Of a stretch of 64,000 nucleotides of DNA, positions 42,763-52,914 are shown piece by piece (the stretch's first letter is position 1; each line of letters opens with the position of its first letter). The notes below the pieces were generated by a model. That model did no database searches. It had not been told where the DNA came from and saw only the letters and a list, made by a program, of their open reading frames with translations. Position numbers and translations under genes: made by a program. The stretch lies in contig NZ_LOIC01000094.1 in assembly GCF_001684335.1 (NCBI RefSeq), positions 1 through 64,000 on the forward strand, in the 5' to 3' direction. The stretch comes from Photorhabdus namnaonensis. GTDB lineage: Bacteria > Pseudomonadota > Gammaproteobacteria > Enterobacterales > Enterobacteriaceae.

Positions 42763-45111
42763 TTAGCCAAAAGGCATTACCATCTGTCCGGTGAGTAAAG
42801 TTACAAAATCATCCTGTAAAAACGGCAGGATAGCGTCAGCGATAGGCTGAAGTTGCTTATTGATATAGTGATCATAGTCTGGTGGTGAATGCAGATTTTC
42901 CAGTGGTTCCGGCCCGGATTGTGTCATGACATAGCTTATCCAACCCCCATTTTGGTACTGCAAGGGCCGGTTATGTTGCAGATTGTATTCATCTGCCAGC
43001 CTTGCTGCCCTCACATGGGGTGGTACATTGCGCTGATAGTCAGACAACTTACGGCCCAACCTTTTACGGTAGATTAGTTTATCATCAAATTTTCCTTTTA
43101 GGGTACTGGTAACATAACCACGGATAAACTCTTGATAAGGCTGTTCATGAAAAATCAGTGAATACAGTTGCTTCTGGAAATTTTGCGCCAGCGGTGTCCA
43201 GTCAGTGCGTACTGTTTCCAGACCTTTATAGACTATGCGGTCACCACTCAGACCGGCATAACGCTTTTTACTGCCTTGTTCAGCCCCACGGATGGTTGGC
43301 ATCAGAAAACGGCGATAGTGAGTTTCAAGTTCCAATTCAAGGGTGCTTTTAAGCCCAAAATGTTCTTGTAGGTGTTTTTGCCACCATTGGTTAACGAATC
43401 GCGCAAGTTCTTTGCCGATACTGAGAGCCTGTTCTTCTTCATGCGCCTGTTTCAGCCAAATAAAGATAGAATCTGTATCACCGTAGATAACTTGATAGTT
43501 TTGAGATTCAATCAGCTTTCTGGTCTGGAGCATAATTTCGTGGCCGCGCATAGTAATGGAAGAGGTCAGGCGTGGGTCGAAGAAGCGACAGCCCTCCGCC
43601 CCAAGAACGCCGTAGAAAGCGTTCATGATGATCTTCAATGCTTGTGACAATGGGGAGTTATGCTGTTTTTTTGCTGCGTCACGTTCATACCAGATTTGCG
43701 TCACGATATCAGGCAGACAGTGCTGAGTACGGGAAAAGAAGGCATTGCGGAAACCGGGAACCGCATGCTCGCTGTCCGGCTGTGCCAGACCTTCCACCAT
43801 CCCGACAGGATCGATAAGAAAAGTGCGAATAATCGAGGGATACAGACTTTTATAATCCAGCACCAGCACTGAATCATACAAGCCGGGGCGAGAATCCATC
43901 ACGAAACCTCCGGGGCTGTTATCCAGCGGCTTCTCGCCTGGATTTGGGGCAACATAACCGATGCGGTGCATTTTTGGCATGTAAAGATGGGTGAAAGCGG
44001 TGACTGAACCGCCACTGCGATCTACGGCGAGACCGGTAACTGTCGCCCTTTCCAACAGGAACTTCATTAAGTGGGTTTTATCGAAAATCTGGTTTACCAG
44101 AATACAGTCTTGCAGATTATATTGTGCCAGTGCGGGCTTATCTTGCTGGAAACGGCGGTCAATCTCATCCATACGCTGATAGGGTGTATCAATGGCTTTG
44201 CCTTCGCCTAATAGTTCTTGCGAGACATATTCCAGACTGAAAGAAGGAAAATTCCAGGTAGCGGTTTTCAGTGCTTCAATACCATCAATAATCAACCGAC
44301 CGGTAGTGGAAGCGAAAAAGTGCCCCGGTTTAAAGCCGTGTTCCCGCCACTCCAGTAACCCTCCGGCCCGTCCAAATTTCAGTGGAATACCGTAGCGTTC
44401 AGCATGTTTTTGTAAAATCCGCAGATCGAACTGAATCAGGTTCCAGCCAATAATGGCGTCAGGGTCATATTTTTCCAGCCACTCGTTGAGTCTTTCCAGC
44501 ATTTGCGGGCGACTGGCCACATATTCCAAATCAAAATCTACCGGGCGCTCATTACTGTTAGCAGGGCCAAGCATAAATACTTTTTGCTGATCACATCCTG
44601 CTAATCCAATGGAATAAAGTTCTCCGTGCTGGCTGGTTTCAATATCCAGGGATACCCATTTCAATGTTGGGCGATAAACAGGGTTGGGCTTCATCTGATA
44701 GCTACCATTAGGAGCCTGACTGAACCAAATGGGAGCAGTGATAAAACGTTCCATCATAAACTTGTCTGGTGGACGGATATCTGCTTCATAAACCTGAATT
44801 TCCTGTTGCTGTAGCACTTTCTCAATCCGTTGTAATTGGCGGTATTGATGGCAATAAAGCGCTGCGACAGGTTGGCGATTGAAATCTTTTAATGAGAGTG
44901 GGCGGAGATGGCAGTTGCGCTCTTGCGCCAGAATTTTTTCCACCTGAGGCATATTGGCTTGCGGGATGAAAGCGACCGCTTGTTGGTGAAGAACTTTGAT
45001 ACGACGTGGCCCCTGATCCGTTGCTAGCCAGTATGTTACTTCAATACCCGAGGGAGTATCCCGCCAATGGCGTGTCAGTATAAAACCTTGTTCAGCATGA
45101 TTCTGTTGCAT
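42763..45111 (-). CDS. polB: DNA polymerase II
   Basis: Family B polymerase, SOS-induced in E. coli, used for replication restart and some translesion synthesis. 782 residues against 783. The N-terminal part has the exonuclease site (SLDIETS near residue 150 and [10 protein letters not shown]). Polymerase motifs follow: [10 protein letters not shown] (A), [12 protein letters not shown] (B) and YGDTDSIF (C). In E. coli a LexA site precedes polB. I did not find a clear CTGT-N8-ACAG box in the 100 bases upstream here. Confidence 0.98.
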   Translation of the reverse strand: MQQNHAEQGFILTRHWRDTPSGIEVTYWLATDQGPRRIKVLHQQAVAFIPQANMPQVEKILAQERNCHLRPLSLKDFNRQPVAALYCHQYRQLQRIEKVLQQQEIQVYEADIRPPDKFMMERFITAPIWFSQAPNGSYQMKPNPVYRPTLKWVSLDIETSQHGELYSIGLAGCDQQKVFMLGPANSNERPVDFDLEYVASRPQMLERLNEWLEKYDPDAIIGWNLIQFDLRILQKHAERYGIPLKFGRAGGLLEWREHGFKPGHFFASTTGRLIIDGIEALKTATWNFPSFSLEYVSQELLGEGKAIDTPYQRMDEIDRRFQQDKPALAQYNLQDCILVNQIFDKTHLMKFLLERATVTGLAVDRSGGSVTAFTHLYMPKMHRIGYVAPNPGEKPLDNSPGGFVMDSRPGLYDSVLVLDYKSLYPSIIRTFLIDPVGMVEGLAQPDSEHAVPGFRNAFFSRTQHCLPDIVTQIWYERDAAKKQHNSPLSQALKIIMNAFYGVLGAEGCRFFDPRLTSSITMRGHEIMLQTRKLIESQNYQVIYGDTDSIFIWLKQAHEEEQALSIGKELARFVNQWWQKHLQEHFGLKSTLELELETHYRRFLMPTIRGAEQGSKKRYAGLSGDRIVYKGLETVRTDWTPLAQNFQKQLYSLIFHEQPYQEFIRGYVTSTLKGKFDDKLIYRKRLGRKLSDYQRNVPPHVRAARLADEYNLQHNRPLQYQNGGWISYVMTQSGPEPLENLHSPPDYDHYINKQLQPIADAILPFLQDDFVTLLTGQMVMPFG

Positions 45112-45567
45112 ATAGAGGCAGACGCTTATATTTGTTGAAAATAACTACAATCATAGCATTAAATCATGGTTATCTATACAGTTGTCTGATCTCACTATAT
45201 TGTGATGTGGTGCATAAATGATAATTGAAACATTGCCGAGTTAATTGCAAAGAATGGAAAATAAATAGCTCTAATGAAGTAGACAGGTATTATTGAATAT
45301 ATTTATAAGAGTATAGTCGTAGAAAACGTATTTTATTCGTTATTTTCGATACGTTTTTAATATTATCTAGCTTTATTCTTAAGTGTATTATTTTGAATTT
45401 TTATTGTTAAATGGCTATAAAAATATGAATTATATCTAACTCAACCTTAAAAAATAGAGGTAAATAGATCAGGTGAAATATTAAAGAAAAACCTACCAAA
45501 GAATTTAAGTTATTTATGGGGATTTTAATAAAGTTAAAAGACGGATTAAACTTATAAAACCCTCAGG
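45112..45567. other. AT-rich intergenic region upstream of polB
   Basis: 456 bases, strongly AT-rich, with no frame of convincing content on either strand. It holds the polB promoter and the start of the accessory segment that contains the hcp remnant. Confidence 0.5.
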
Positions 45568-45761
45568 TTAGACACCATTACGCTTATCCCGTCTAGCAAT
45601 AAAGCATAAATCTAGCGTAGTAAGTATAGAACCAATAAAGAATAAAAATGGAGGAAAAAACAAAATAGCTTATTGATCTAATTTTATTGTTTAGATGACC
45701 TGGAACTTGGGTTATATGTACAAAAATTATTACTTAATACCCTGTCACGTAATTTATTCAT
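45568..45761 (-). pseudogene. Remnant of a small membrane protein gene downstream of hcp
   Basis: An ATG at 45761, two bases after the hcp stop, opens a 25-codon frame (starting MNKLRDRVLSNNF, ending in TAA at 45684-45686). A second frame, offset by one base, continues to a TAA at 45568-45570 and encodes a hydrophobic stretch (LFFIGSILTTLDLCFIARRD) and then KRNGV. Together they look like one small gene broken by a stop and a frameshift: a short polar head, one transmembrane helix, and a basic tail. Position behind hcp suggests a partner gene, but I cannot name a family. Confidence 0.4.
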
Positions 45762-45763
45762 TC

Positions 45764-46347
45764 TTAATAAACCTCATCATCTCTGATGCTATAAGCAGAA
45801 GTAGCAGCAATGTGATGACTCCACGTTATATTCTGATAAATGACAGAGATACTCTCTTCTGGCTGATTTTCTGCATGAGTTAAATAACGTTTCATAATTC
45901 TGCTACATATGATCTTCTCCAACCAATTGTTATACATAGAATTATGGGTAGTATAAGATGTAGCGCTATTTTGGAGTCTTATTTAAAGAGTGGGGGGTAA
46001 TTAGTATTAAAAGCGTTTATTTTTGCTTTTGTTAATTCTATTGAATAAAACTTTTCTTGAGCGCTTTCTGATTAAATTCTATAAAAATCTAACAGGATAT
46101 GAAGTTCTTCGTTGTTTGAAATTGCTAGTCCAAGTAAAGGAGAGGATTTATCGATGGATTTTATGATATTAAAAGGATGATGGCTTACATGTTGTACTCG
46201 AGTTAAAGAATGTGTAACGGAGTAAACTAATATTTGATCCCGGTGGTTCTCTTGATATTTATTACCAATAGAATCAAAAGTAGAACAGCCAGCTGAAATT
46301 AACCCTTGGTTCTTTCCTTTTATGGTCGCATAAATCAAATTAGACAT
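45764..46347 (-). pseudogene. hcp: Orphan hcp (type VI secretion tube protein), disrupted
   Basis: Reads from ATG 46347, with AAAGGA upstream. The first 91 codons are clearly Hcp (SNLIYATIKGKNQGLISAG, then HSLTRVQHVSHHPFNIIKSI, then IDKSSPLLGLAISNNEELH). A TAA at 46072-46074 interrupts DFYR-I-stop-SESAQEKFYSIELTKAKI. A C-tract at about 45990-45995 has one C too many and shifts the frame before a HS-L segment. A 101-base element splits the gene at 45883-45983. The frame resumes as LTHAENQPEESISVIYQNIT and ends WSHHIAATSAYSIRDDEVY. Intact Hcp is about 160 residues. No other type VI secretion gene is in the window. Clearly dead, by at least three lesions. Confidence 0.9.
45883..45983. mobile_element. 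MITE-like element, copy A (in hcp)
   Basis: 101-base non-coding insertion with imperfect terminal inverted repeats. The outermost 26 bases of each end, starting AATAA and ending in GCTACAT, match at 18 of 26 positions. It is flanked by TA at 45881-45882 and 45984-45985, where the uninterrupted hcp frame needs only one TA. TA duplication is typical of IS630/Tc1-mariner elements. It has no coding capacity. A 26-base core at 45920-45945 is identical, inverted, to 55747-55772 in copy B. Confidence 0.85.
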
Positions 46348-46468
46348 TATTAAATCCTTTATTAAAAATTAACACATAAAAAACACTTATAACAAAAAAG
46401 ATTTATATTACCCAGTTTTATTTTTAAAATATAGACTTTGGTCACAGAAGGAAATAATCGAAGTACTA

Positions 46469-47176
46469 CTAAATAGAAGCGACCTGCCTCCCCAAAATAG
46501 CTGCCTCAGAAACAGCACCGGCAGCCAGAGCATTTGTTGAACCGTCATAATGAATATTACCATCAACAATTAATAAAGCGCGATCAGCTATACGAGCGGC
46601 ATCATCTAGATTATGGGAAACCATCAGTAATGTAAGCTGGCGTTCATGGCAAACTTGCTCCAGTAATACCAGCATTTCATTACGCAGTGCCGGATCTAAG
46701 GCTGAAAAAGGCTCGTCAAGTAATAAAATGGGCTGCTGGCGTACCAGGCAACGAGCTAATGCTGCCCGCTGCCGTTGTCCACCAGAAAGTTGAGCGGGCA
46801 AACGAGTCAGGCAATCTTCCAACGAAACTTGAGAGATTATTTGCTGTAATGTCTGTTTCTGCGTGCTATTAAGGCGTAATCCGGGATGTAAGCCTAGCCC
46901 AATATTCTGCTCAATTGTTAAATGAGAGAAGAGATTATTTTCTTGAAATAACATGGAGACCGGGCGTTGAGCTGGTGACGTACTGGTATGATTTTCCCCG
47001 TCCAGCCATAGGGAGCCTTTTTCTGCCGTTTGAAAACCGGCTATCAAGCTCAGGAGTGTACTTTTACCTGCGCCACTGGGACCAAGGATTGCGATACGTT
47101 CTCCGGCCTGAATTTGCAAATCAAAGCACATCATCAGATGTTCATAGCGGTAAGTCAGATTTTCAAGTTTAAGCAT
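46469..47176 (-). CDS. thiQ: Thiamine/TPP ABC transporter ATP-binding protein
   Basis: ATPase of the ThiBPQ importer for thiamine, thiamine phosphate and TPP. Walker [19 protein letters not shown] near residues 31-48, ABC signature [15 protein letters not shown], Walker [15 protein letters not shown]. Start set at ATG 47176 ([16 protein letters not shown]), which overlaps the thiP end by 8 bases, giving 235 residues. The longer open frame runs back into thiP and is rejected. Cotranscribed in the order thiB-thiP-thiQ. Confidence 0.96.
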   Translation of the reverse strand: MLKLENLTYRYEHLMMCFDLQIQAGERIAILGPSGAGKSTLLSLIAGFQTAEKGSLWLDGENHTSTSPAQRPVSMLFQENNLFSHLTIEQNIGLGLHPGLRLNSTQKQTLQQIISQVSLEDCLTRLPAQLSGGQRQRAALARCLVRQQPILLLDEPFSALDPALRNEMLVLLEQVCHERQLTLLMVSHNLDDAARIADRALLIVDGNIHYDGSTNALAAGAVSEAAILGRQVASI

Positions 47177-48773
47177 TACGTAGTCTCGGTAAGCGTTCAA
47201 GTAAACTAAACAGCATAAAACATAACAATAACAGCAATAAAGCAGTGATCGCGCCATCTTGACTACGGTAAGCCCCGATTTGCTGGTAGAGATAGAAGGG
47301 CAGGGTACGGAAATCTTCATTGCCAAATAGTGCGATAACGCCAAAATCTCCAATGGAGAGGACACAAGCAAAGGCCAGCGCTTGTGCCAGCGGAACTTTC
47401 AGTGCTTTTAGTTCAATCCAGCGCAGTCGGTTAATACCTTGAATATTCAAGGAGCGACACAGTGGATTATAGCGGGCCGCCAGATCTTTCATTGGATTAT
47501 CCAGAACTTTCAGTGCATAGGGAATTGCCATCAGTGCGTTGGTTAAAATCACCAGACCATAAGGTGAACGGGGCAGGCCGATGGTGTCGTTAAGCAGTAA
47601 GAAAAATCCTGTTGCCAGTACAATGCCGGGCATCGCGAGGATCAACAAACCACTTATCTCCATTGTTTGGCCCCAACGGGGGGAATAACGCAGGTACAGC
47701 TCACGGCTGCTCCACAGCAACATCATAGTGAATAAAACACATAATAACCCCGCGCTTAAAGCAATCACCACTGAGGTGATAAATGCTTGCCACAATGCAG
47801 GCTGGCGCAATACGTTAAGCAACCCGTTGTTAAGGCCATCTACGATAACTGCCAATAATGGCGGCACGAGCAGTAATAATGCTGCGGTAATTAACAGGCT
47901 GTCGCAGATTTTTCTCAACAAAGTATCCTGTGGATTACGCCATTGCTGTTGGTTGCTGTAGCCGACAGATAGAGCACTGTTAAGTTTCTGGCTGAGGAGT
48001 ACAAGGCCAAGACAGCAGGTAATCTGAATCAGAGCCAATAACGCGGCGCGGTTAAGATCGTAGTCATAGCTTAACGCCTGATAGATTGCCAGTTCGACAG
48101 TTGTTGCAGCAGGCCCGCCGCCTAACGCCAGCACGGTAGCAAAACTGGCGAAACAGAGCATAAAAATCAGTGCGCCAGTGGGCAGGATTTGGCGGCGTAG
48201 ATAAGGCCATTCAACAAAACGGAAATGTTGCCATTCATTCATACCTAGCTGTGCCGCTAATTGCCGTTGTTCCACCGCGATGTTTTCCAGTGATTGCAGT
48301 AAAAGCCGTGTAGCGAGTGGCATATTAAAGAAGATATGTGCCAGCAAAATTCCTGGTAAACCATAAGGGGTGAAATGGTAATCGATGCTGATCCATTCGC
48401 AGAACTGGGCCAGCCAGCCGGCTCTGCCGTAAACCGTCAGAATGCCGAATAGAGCGACCAATACAGGTAAAACCAGTGTCATCGCACATAGGCGGAGAAG
48501 TAGAGTTCGGCCTGGAAAATGACGACGATAGAGTGCTCTGGAAAGAAAAATAGCCGGGATAACAGAAAACAGCGCCGACAAAAAAGCTTGCCAGAATGTG
48601 AAACGTACCACATGCCACAGATAGCTATCTTCTACCAGTAAAGACCAGTTACGTTCAGGCGCGTTAAACCAAAGCGCCCCGAACGCGAGTAAGGCGACCA
48701 ATAGTAAAAAGCCGGAAGCGATAGCCCCCGGCAACAGCCATCCGGCTATCAACGGCTGACAGCGCTTTGCCAT
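47169..48773 (-). CDS. thiP: Thiamine/TPP ABC transporter permease
   Basis: Inner-membrane permease with two fused BinC-type permease halves (about 12 helices). Each half has an EAA-like loop ([20 protein letters not shown] near residue 180 and [20 protein letters not shown] near residue 430). 534 residues from ATG 48773 ([16 protein letters not shown]), matching the E. coli start. An ATG 12 bases upstream is possible. It overlaps the end of thiB by 25 bases and thiQ by 8, so the three are probably coupled. Confidence 0.96.
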   Translation of the reverse strand: MAKRCQPLIAGWLLPGAIASGFLLLVALLAFGALWFNAPERNWSLLVEDSYLWHVVRFTFWQAFLSALFSVIPAIFLSRALYRRHFPGRTLLLRLCAMTLVLPVLVALFGILTVYGRAGWLAQFCEWISIDYHFTPYGLPGILLAHIFFNMPLATRLLLQSLENIAVEQRQLAAQLGMNEWQHFRFVEWPYLRRQILPTGALIFMLCFASFATVLALGGGPAATTVELAIYQALSYDYDLNRAALLALIQITCCLGLVLLSQKLNSALSVGYSNQQQWRNPQDTLLRKICDSLLITAALLLLVPPLLAVIVDGLNNGLLNVLRQPALWQAFITSVVIALSAGLLCVLFTMMLLWSSRELYLRYSPRWGQTMEISGLLILAMPGIVLATGFFLLLNDTIGLPRSPYGLVILTNALMAIPYALKVLDNPMKDLAARYNPLCRSLNIQGINRLRWIELKALKVPLAQALAFACVLSIGDFGVIALFGNEDFRTLPFYLYQQIGAYRSQDGAITALLLLLLCFMLFSLLERLPRLRNA

Positions 48774-49762
48774 GCACGAATCCATTGGTTTCGGTATTTT
48801 GCGATTTCTTCTGCGGGATATTGCAGTGATTTTTCAGGTATTGAAAGCTGTGAATACACTTCTGGGAGCGGGATATCAATGACCGGATACATCCAGTTAG
48901 TAGTTGGGATTTCCTGTTGGAAAGCTGGGGTCAGCATAAACTGCATAAATTCCCGGGCAAGCTCCGGTTGCTTGCTGGAGGCCAGTTGTGCGGCCACTTC
49001 GACTTGCAGGTAATGACCTTCATTGAAGGTAGCGGCAGCATAATCTTCTGTCTTCTCAGATAAGAGGTGGTAGCCCGGTGAAGAGGTATAGCTTAGTACC
49101 AGATCGCCTTCTCCTTTCAGGAACAGACCGTAAGCTTCACTCCAACCTTTGGTAACAGTTAGTGTTTTCTTTGCCAGTTTTTGCCAGGCTTGTGGGGCAT
49201 CATCACCATAAATTTTCTGCATCCATAACAGCAAACCTTGCCCCGGTGTGCTGGTGCGAGGATCTTGATAGATCACTTTCCAGTTATTGGGGCTGTTAAT
49301 TAGCTCATCCATGCTTTTGGGTGGGTTTGGCAAACTCTTTTTGTTGTAAATGAAGGCAAAATAGCCATAGTCATAAGGAATAAATATCTGGTTATGCCAT
49401 GACACCGGCAGCGCCAGCTTGCTGATATCCACTTGACTTTCAGTGAACAGCCCCGTTTGTTGAGCTGCTTGAATCAAATTGTTATCCAATCCAAGAATAA
49501 TATCGGCGGCAGTACGCTTTCCTTCCATTCTTAGGCGATTGAGCAAGGAAACACCATCTTCCAGAGCAACCAGTTTCAGTTCACAGTCACATTCAGCTTC
49601 AAACGCTTTTTTAATTGCGGGTCCGGGACCCCATTCTGCGGCAAAAGAATCATAGGTATAGACCGTTAATACCGGTTTAGCTTGTACAACCTGACTCAAT
49701 AGCAACATAGGGGCTGATAGGACCATCAGTACGATTAATTTGGAAAATAACGTCTTAAACAC
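48749..49762 (-). CDS. thiB: Thiamine-binding periplasmic protein
   Basis: Solute-binding protein (TbpA) of the ThiBPQ importer. Signal peptide of about 28 residues (VLMVLSAPMLLLSQVVQA, then KPVLTVYTYDSF). Family 1-type binding fold with VYTYDSFAAEWGPGPAIKKA and DIILGLDNNLI. 337 residues against 327. Starts with GTG preceded by AAGGAGA. The 88-base leader between it and the TPP riboswitch is the likely expression platform. Head of thiB-thiP-thiQ. Confidence 0.96.
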   Translation of the reverse strand: MFKTLFSKLIVLMVLSAPMLLLSQVVQAKPVLTVYTYDSFAAEWGPGPAIKKAFEAECDCELKLVALEDGVSLLNRLRMEGKRTAADIILGLDNNLIQAAQQTGLFTESQVDISKLALPVSWHNQIFIPYDYGYFAFIYNKKSLPNPPKSMDELINSPNNWKVIYQDPRTSTPGQGLLLWMQKIYGDDAPQAWQKLAKKTLTVTKGWSEAYGLFLKGEGDLVLSYTSSPGYHLLSEKTEDYAAATFNEGHYLQVEVAAQLASSKQPELAREFMQFMLTPAFQQEIPTTNWMYPVIDIPLPEVYSQLSIPEKSLQYPAEEIAKYRNQWIRAWQSAVSR

Positions 49763-49850
49763 TTTGCTCTCCTTACATTAAGAGGATTGGCAAAGGATTT
49801 GAGGAAGCGCTAAACGGCAAGATAATGTCTGTGAAATAGTTAGCAGCTCA

Positions 49851-49933
49851 AATCCCTACGTCGGTATTAGCCGGATCAGGTTCGGCGGGTTTACTCTCAG
49901 CAAGGCTGTTTTAAACAGCCAGCACCCCGTTGA
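49851..49933 (-). promoter_or_regulatory. TPP riboswitch (THI element) controlling thiBPQ
   Basis: On the minus strand the conserved blocks occur in order: GGGGTGC, CTGAGA (49895-49900), GAACCTGATC (49874-49883), TAATACC (49863-49869) and CGTAGGG (49854-49860). The variable P3-type hairpin GGCTGTTT-AAACAGCC lies between the first two. TPP binding should lower thiBPQ expression. With no T-run terminator seen before the GTG, control is probably at the ribosome site. Confidence 0.95.
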
Positions 49934-49942
49934 GATGGCGCT

Positions 49943-49970
49943 ATTGTAGAGATTTAGCTAGCGACTGCAA
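49943..49970 (-). promoter_or_regulatory. Promoter of thiBPQ
   Basis: Minus-strand TTGCAG (49965-49970) and TACAAT (49943-49948) with 16-base spacing. The predicted transcript starts a few bases before the riboswitch. Confidence 0.7.
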
Positions 49971-50052
49971 AGTCCAATGATAGAGGTTTACCACTTGAGG
50001 GTAGTGTGAAACAATTAGTCATCTTTCAAATTTAGTTTATCGAGGTAGTCTG

Positions 50053-50583
50053 GTGATCGATGATGATGGCTACCGCCCGAATGTAGGAATTGTAATTTGT
50101 AATCGGCAAGGCCAGGTTTTGTGGGCGCGGCGTTATGGGCAGCATTCCTGGCAATTTCCTCAAGGGGGCATTAATCCGGGGGAATCACCAGAACAGGCTA
50201 TGTACCGGGAACTGTATGAAGAAGTGGGTTTAGGTCGGAAAGATGTACGCGTTCTGGCTTCTACTCGTAATTGGTTGCGTTACAAATTACCCAAGCGTTT
50301 GGTGCGTTGGGATACTCGACCTGTCTGTATCGGTCAAAAACAGCGGTGGTTTTTATTACAACTGCTCTGTAATGAAGAAGATATTAATGTGCAACACAGT
50401 AATACCCCGGAGTTCGATGGTTGGCGTTGGGTCAGCTATTGGTATCCTGTCCGGCAGGTTGTCTCTTTTAAGCGTGATGTTTATCGGCGCGTGATGAAAG
50501 AGTTTTCTTCGGTTGTCATGCCAATGCAGGAAAGCTCATCTCTGCCACGTTCTTCGTATTCTTATCGTCGCAAAAGAAGTTAG
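50053..50583 (+). CDS. rppH: RNA 5'-pyrophosphohydrolase RppH
   Basis: Nudix hydrolase that converts 5' triphosphate mRNA ends for RNase E attack. The Nudix box reads [23 protein letters not shown]-like at residues 38-60, with the metal-binding REL-EE core. The first 30 residues are nearly the E. coli sequence. 176 residues from a GTG start with GAGG upstream. E. coli also starts rppH with GTG. ptsP begins 10 bases later. Confidence 0.97.
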   Translation: MIDDDGYRPNVGIVICNRQGQVLWARRYGQHSWQFPQGGINPGESPEQAMYRELYEEVGLGRKDVRVLASTRNWLRYKLPKRLVRWDTRPVCIGQKQRWFLLQLLCNEEDINVQHSNTPEFDGWRWVSYWYPVRQVVSFKRDVYRRVMKEFSSVVMPMQESSSLPRSSYSYRRKRS

Positions 50584-50592
50584 GTGAGTTCT

Positions 50593-52839
50593 ATGCTCAT
50601 GCGCTTACGGGAAGTTGTGGAAAAAGTTGCGATGGCAACCAATCTGGCCGAAGCGCTTGAGCTATTGGTGAACGAAACCTGTTTGGCGATGAACACGGAT
50701 GTCTGTTCTATCTATCTTGCTGATCATCAACGGCGGTGTTATTACCTGATGGCGACCCGAGGGTTGAGGAAACCCCGGGGAAAGGCTATCAGTTTGGCTT
50801 TTGGTGAGGGCGTTGTCGGACAAGTTGGTCAATTATCTGAACTGATTAATCTGGCTGATGCCCGCAGTCATCCAAGTTTCAAATATTTGCCTCAAGTGAA
50901 AGAGGATAGCTTCCGCGCGTTTTTGGGCGTTCCGGTGGTTTATCGTCGCCAGTTGCAAGGTGTTTTAGTCGTTCAGCAGCAGGAACAACGCCTGTTTAAT
51001 GAAACCGAAGAATCCTTTATGGTGACGCTTGCGACACAACTGGCGGTGATCCTTGCTCAAGCTCAGACTAAGGGTTTGTTTGGGCAGTATCGGCAAACCA
51101 GAATTAAAGCGCTGGCAATTTCCAATGGCATCGTGATGGCTCAGGGGTGGCAAGATTGTTCCCAACCCTCACTTGATCAAATTTTTGAAGCTTCAACCCT
51201 TGATCATGCAGCAGAACGTTCTCGTTTGATTCAGGCACTTGAAGATGCAACTGCGGAATGCCGGCGGCTCAGTAAACGTTTTACCGCGGGTTCTCAAAAA
51301 GAGAGCGCTGCGATTTTTAATCTTTATTCCTACCTTTTGAATGATCCTCAGTTGAAACAAGATCTGTTCTCCTGTGTTGAACAGGGATCTGTTGCACAAT
51401 GGGCGGTTAAACAAGTTATTGAGAAATACGCGGAACAATTTGCCAGCTTGCAGGATGCTTATATGCGGGAAAGGGCATCGGATCTACGGGCGCTTGGGCA
51501 GCGATTATTATTTCATCTTGATGATTCATTGACTGCCAGCCATCAATGGCCTGAATGGTTTATTCTGGTTGCAGATGAACTGAGCGCCAACCTATTGGCA
51601 GAAGTGCCGCAAGAAAGATTAGCAGGAGTTATTGTTCGTGATGGCGCTACCCATTCACATTCTGCCATATTGGTACGTGCAATGGGCATCCCGGCCATTA
51701 TGGGGGCAGATATCCAGCCGGAACTCCTGCATAATCGTATGCTGATTCTTGATGGTTTCCGTGGAGAAGTTTTTATTGAACCTGAGCCACTGATTTCGCA
51801 GGAATATAAACAGATTATTGAAGAAGAAAAAGCACTGAGCAAACTGGCTGAGGGGGATGTTGATCAGGAAGCACGGCTCAAAAGTGGTGAACGCATTCTG
51901 GTTCAGCTTAACGCAGGTTTGAGCCTGAAATATGAGTTACAAATCAGTAACAGTATTGATGGTGTTGGACTCTATCGCACCGAAATACCCTTTATGTTGC
52001 ACAGTGGTTTCCCGTCAGAAGATGAACAAAAAGCGCGTTATCAGGAGATGTTGCAATTATTTCCTGATAAACCGGTGGTATTACGTACACTTGATATCGG
52101 TGCGGATAAACAACTGCCTTATATGCCGATTAGTGAAGATAACCCTTGTTTGGGATGGCGTGGTATACGGGTGACGTTGGATCAACCGGAGATTTTTCTT
52201 ATTCAGCTTAGGGCAATGCTCAGAGCTAACGTTGATACGGGTAATCTGAAAATCCTGTTGCCAATGGTGACGAGTGTAGAAGAAATTGATGAAGCTAAAC
52301 GATTAGTAGACAGGGCGAAAGAGGAAGTCGAGCAAATGCTGGCGTGTCAAATACCTGTGCCTCAGCTCGGTGTAATGATTGAAGTTCCTTCGATGATCTT
52401 CTTGCTGCCACAACTCAAAAATAGAGTCGATTTTGTGTCTATTGGCACTAATGACCTAACACAGTATCTATTGGCGGTGGATCGGAATAACACTCACGTC
52501 GCTTCTCTTTATGATTGTTTGCATCCGGCGGTGATTCGGGCATTAAAACTGGTATTTGAAAATAGCCAACGAACAGGTCTTACGATCAGTATTTGTGGTG
52601 AAATGGCAGGAACTCCGATGGGTGCGTTATTATTGATTGGTCTTGGCTATCGTAGCCTGAGTATGAGTGGTTGTAGTGTGCCAAGAATTAAGTATTTATT
52701 GCGTCATCTGGAGATGACTCAGGTTGAAAAATTAATGGCCGAAATACTACAAGCTGAAACCAGCCTAAGAGTAAAGGAGTTGTCAGCAACGTTTATGGAG
52801 CGGCATGGGGTTGGCGGTTTGGTCAGAGGCGGCATTTAA
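50593..52839 (+). CDS. ptsP: PTS enzyme I-Ntr
   Basis: First phosphotransfer protein of the nitrogen PTS (PtsP-PtsO-PtsN), which links nitrogen status to potassium uptake and other regulation. N-terminal GAF domain (about 1-160) senses glutamine or 2-oxoglutarate in relatives. PEP-utilising His domain has GATHSHSAILVRAMGIP with the phospho-His, then the TIM-barrel PEP-binding domain (GLYRTEIPFM, SICGEMAGTP). 748 residues from ATG 50593, the E. coli length. AGGTGAG is upstream. A GTG three codons earlier is unlikely. Confidence 0.97.
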   Translation: MLMRLREVVEKVAMATNLAEALELLVNETCLAMNTDVCSIYLADHQRRCYYLMATRGLRKPRGKAISLAFGEGVVGQVGQLSELINLADARSHPSFKYLPQVKEDSFRAFLGVPVVYRRQLQGVLVVQQQEQRLFNETEESFMVTLATQLAVILAQAQTKGLFGQYRQTRIKALAISNGIVMAQGWQDCSQPSLDQIFEASTLDHAAERSRLIQALEDATAECRRLSKRFTAGSQKESAAIFNLYSYLLNDPQLKQDLFSCVEQGSVAQWAVKQVIEKYAEQFASLQDAYMRERASDLRALGQRLLFHLDDSLTASHQWPEWFILVADELSANLLAEVPQERLAGVIVRDGATHSHSAILVRAMGIPAIMGADIQPELLHNRMLILDGFRGEVFIEPEPLISQEYKQIIEEEKALSKLAEGDVDQEARLKSGERILVQLNAGLSLKYELQISNSIDGVGLYRTEIPFMLHSGFPSEDEQKARYQEMLQLFPDKPVVLRTLDIGADKQLPYMPISEDNPCLGWRGIRVTLDQPEIFLIQLRAMLRANVDTGNLKILLPMVTSVEEIDEAKRLVDRAKEEVEQMLACQIPVPQLGVMIEVPSMIFLLPQLKNRVDFVSIGTNDLTQYLLAVDRNNTHVASLYDCLHPAVIRALKLVFENSQRTGLTISICGEMAGTPMGALLLIGLGYRSLSMSGCSVPRIKYLLRHLEMTQVEKLMAEILQAETSLRVKELSATFMERHGVGGLVRGGI

Positions 52840-52914
52840 TCCGTTTAACCGCCTGTGCTATGATTCTCAATCACTTGCCTTAGGGCATTAACGCTAAATA
52901 TTAAGTGGGGAAAG

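Noticed and set aside
45695-45883. 62-codon plus-strand ORF
   Set aside because: It is the antisense of the hcp 3' end and of the first bases of the MITE; the minus strand explains the sequence much better.
46072-46347. Intact 91-residue Hcp-like protein
   Set aside because: The Hcp reading continues past the stop and resumes beyond the MITE, so this is the 5' part of a pseudogene.
52827-52854. Hairpin AGGCGG...CCGCCT between ptsP and lgt as a terminator
   Set aside because: Six-base stem with a 16-base loop and no T-run; too weak to call.
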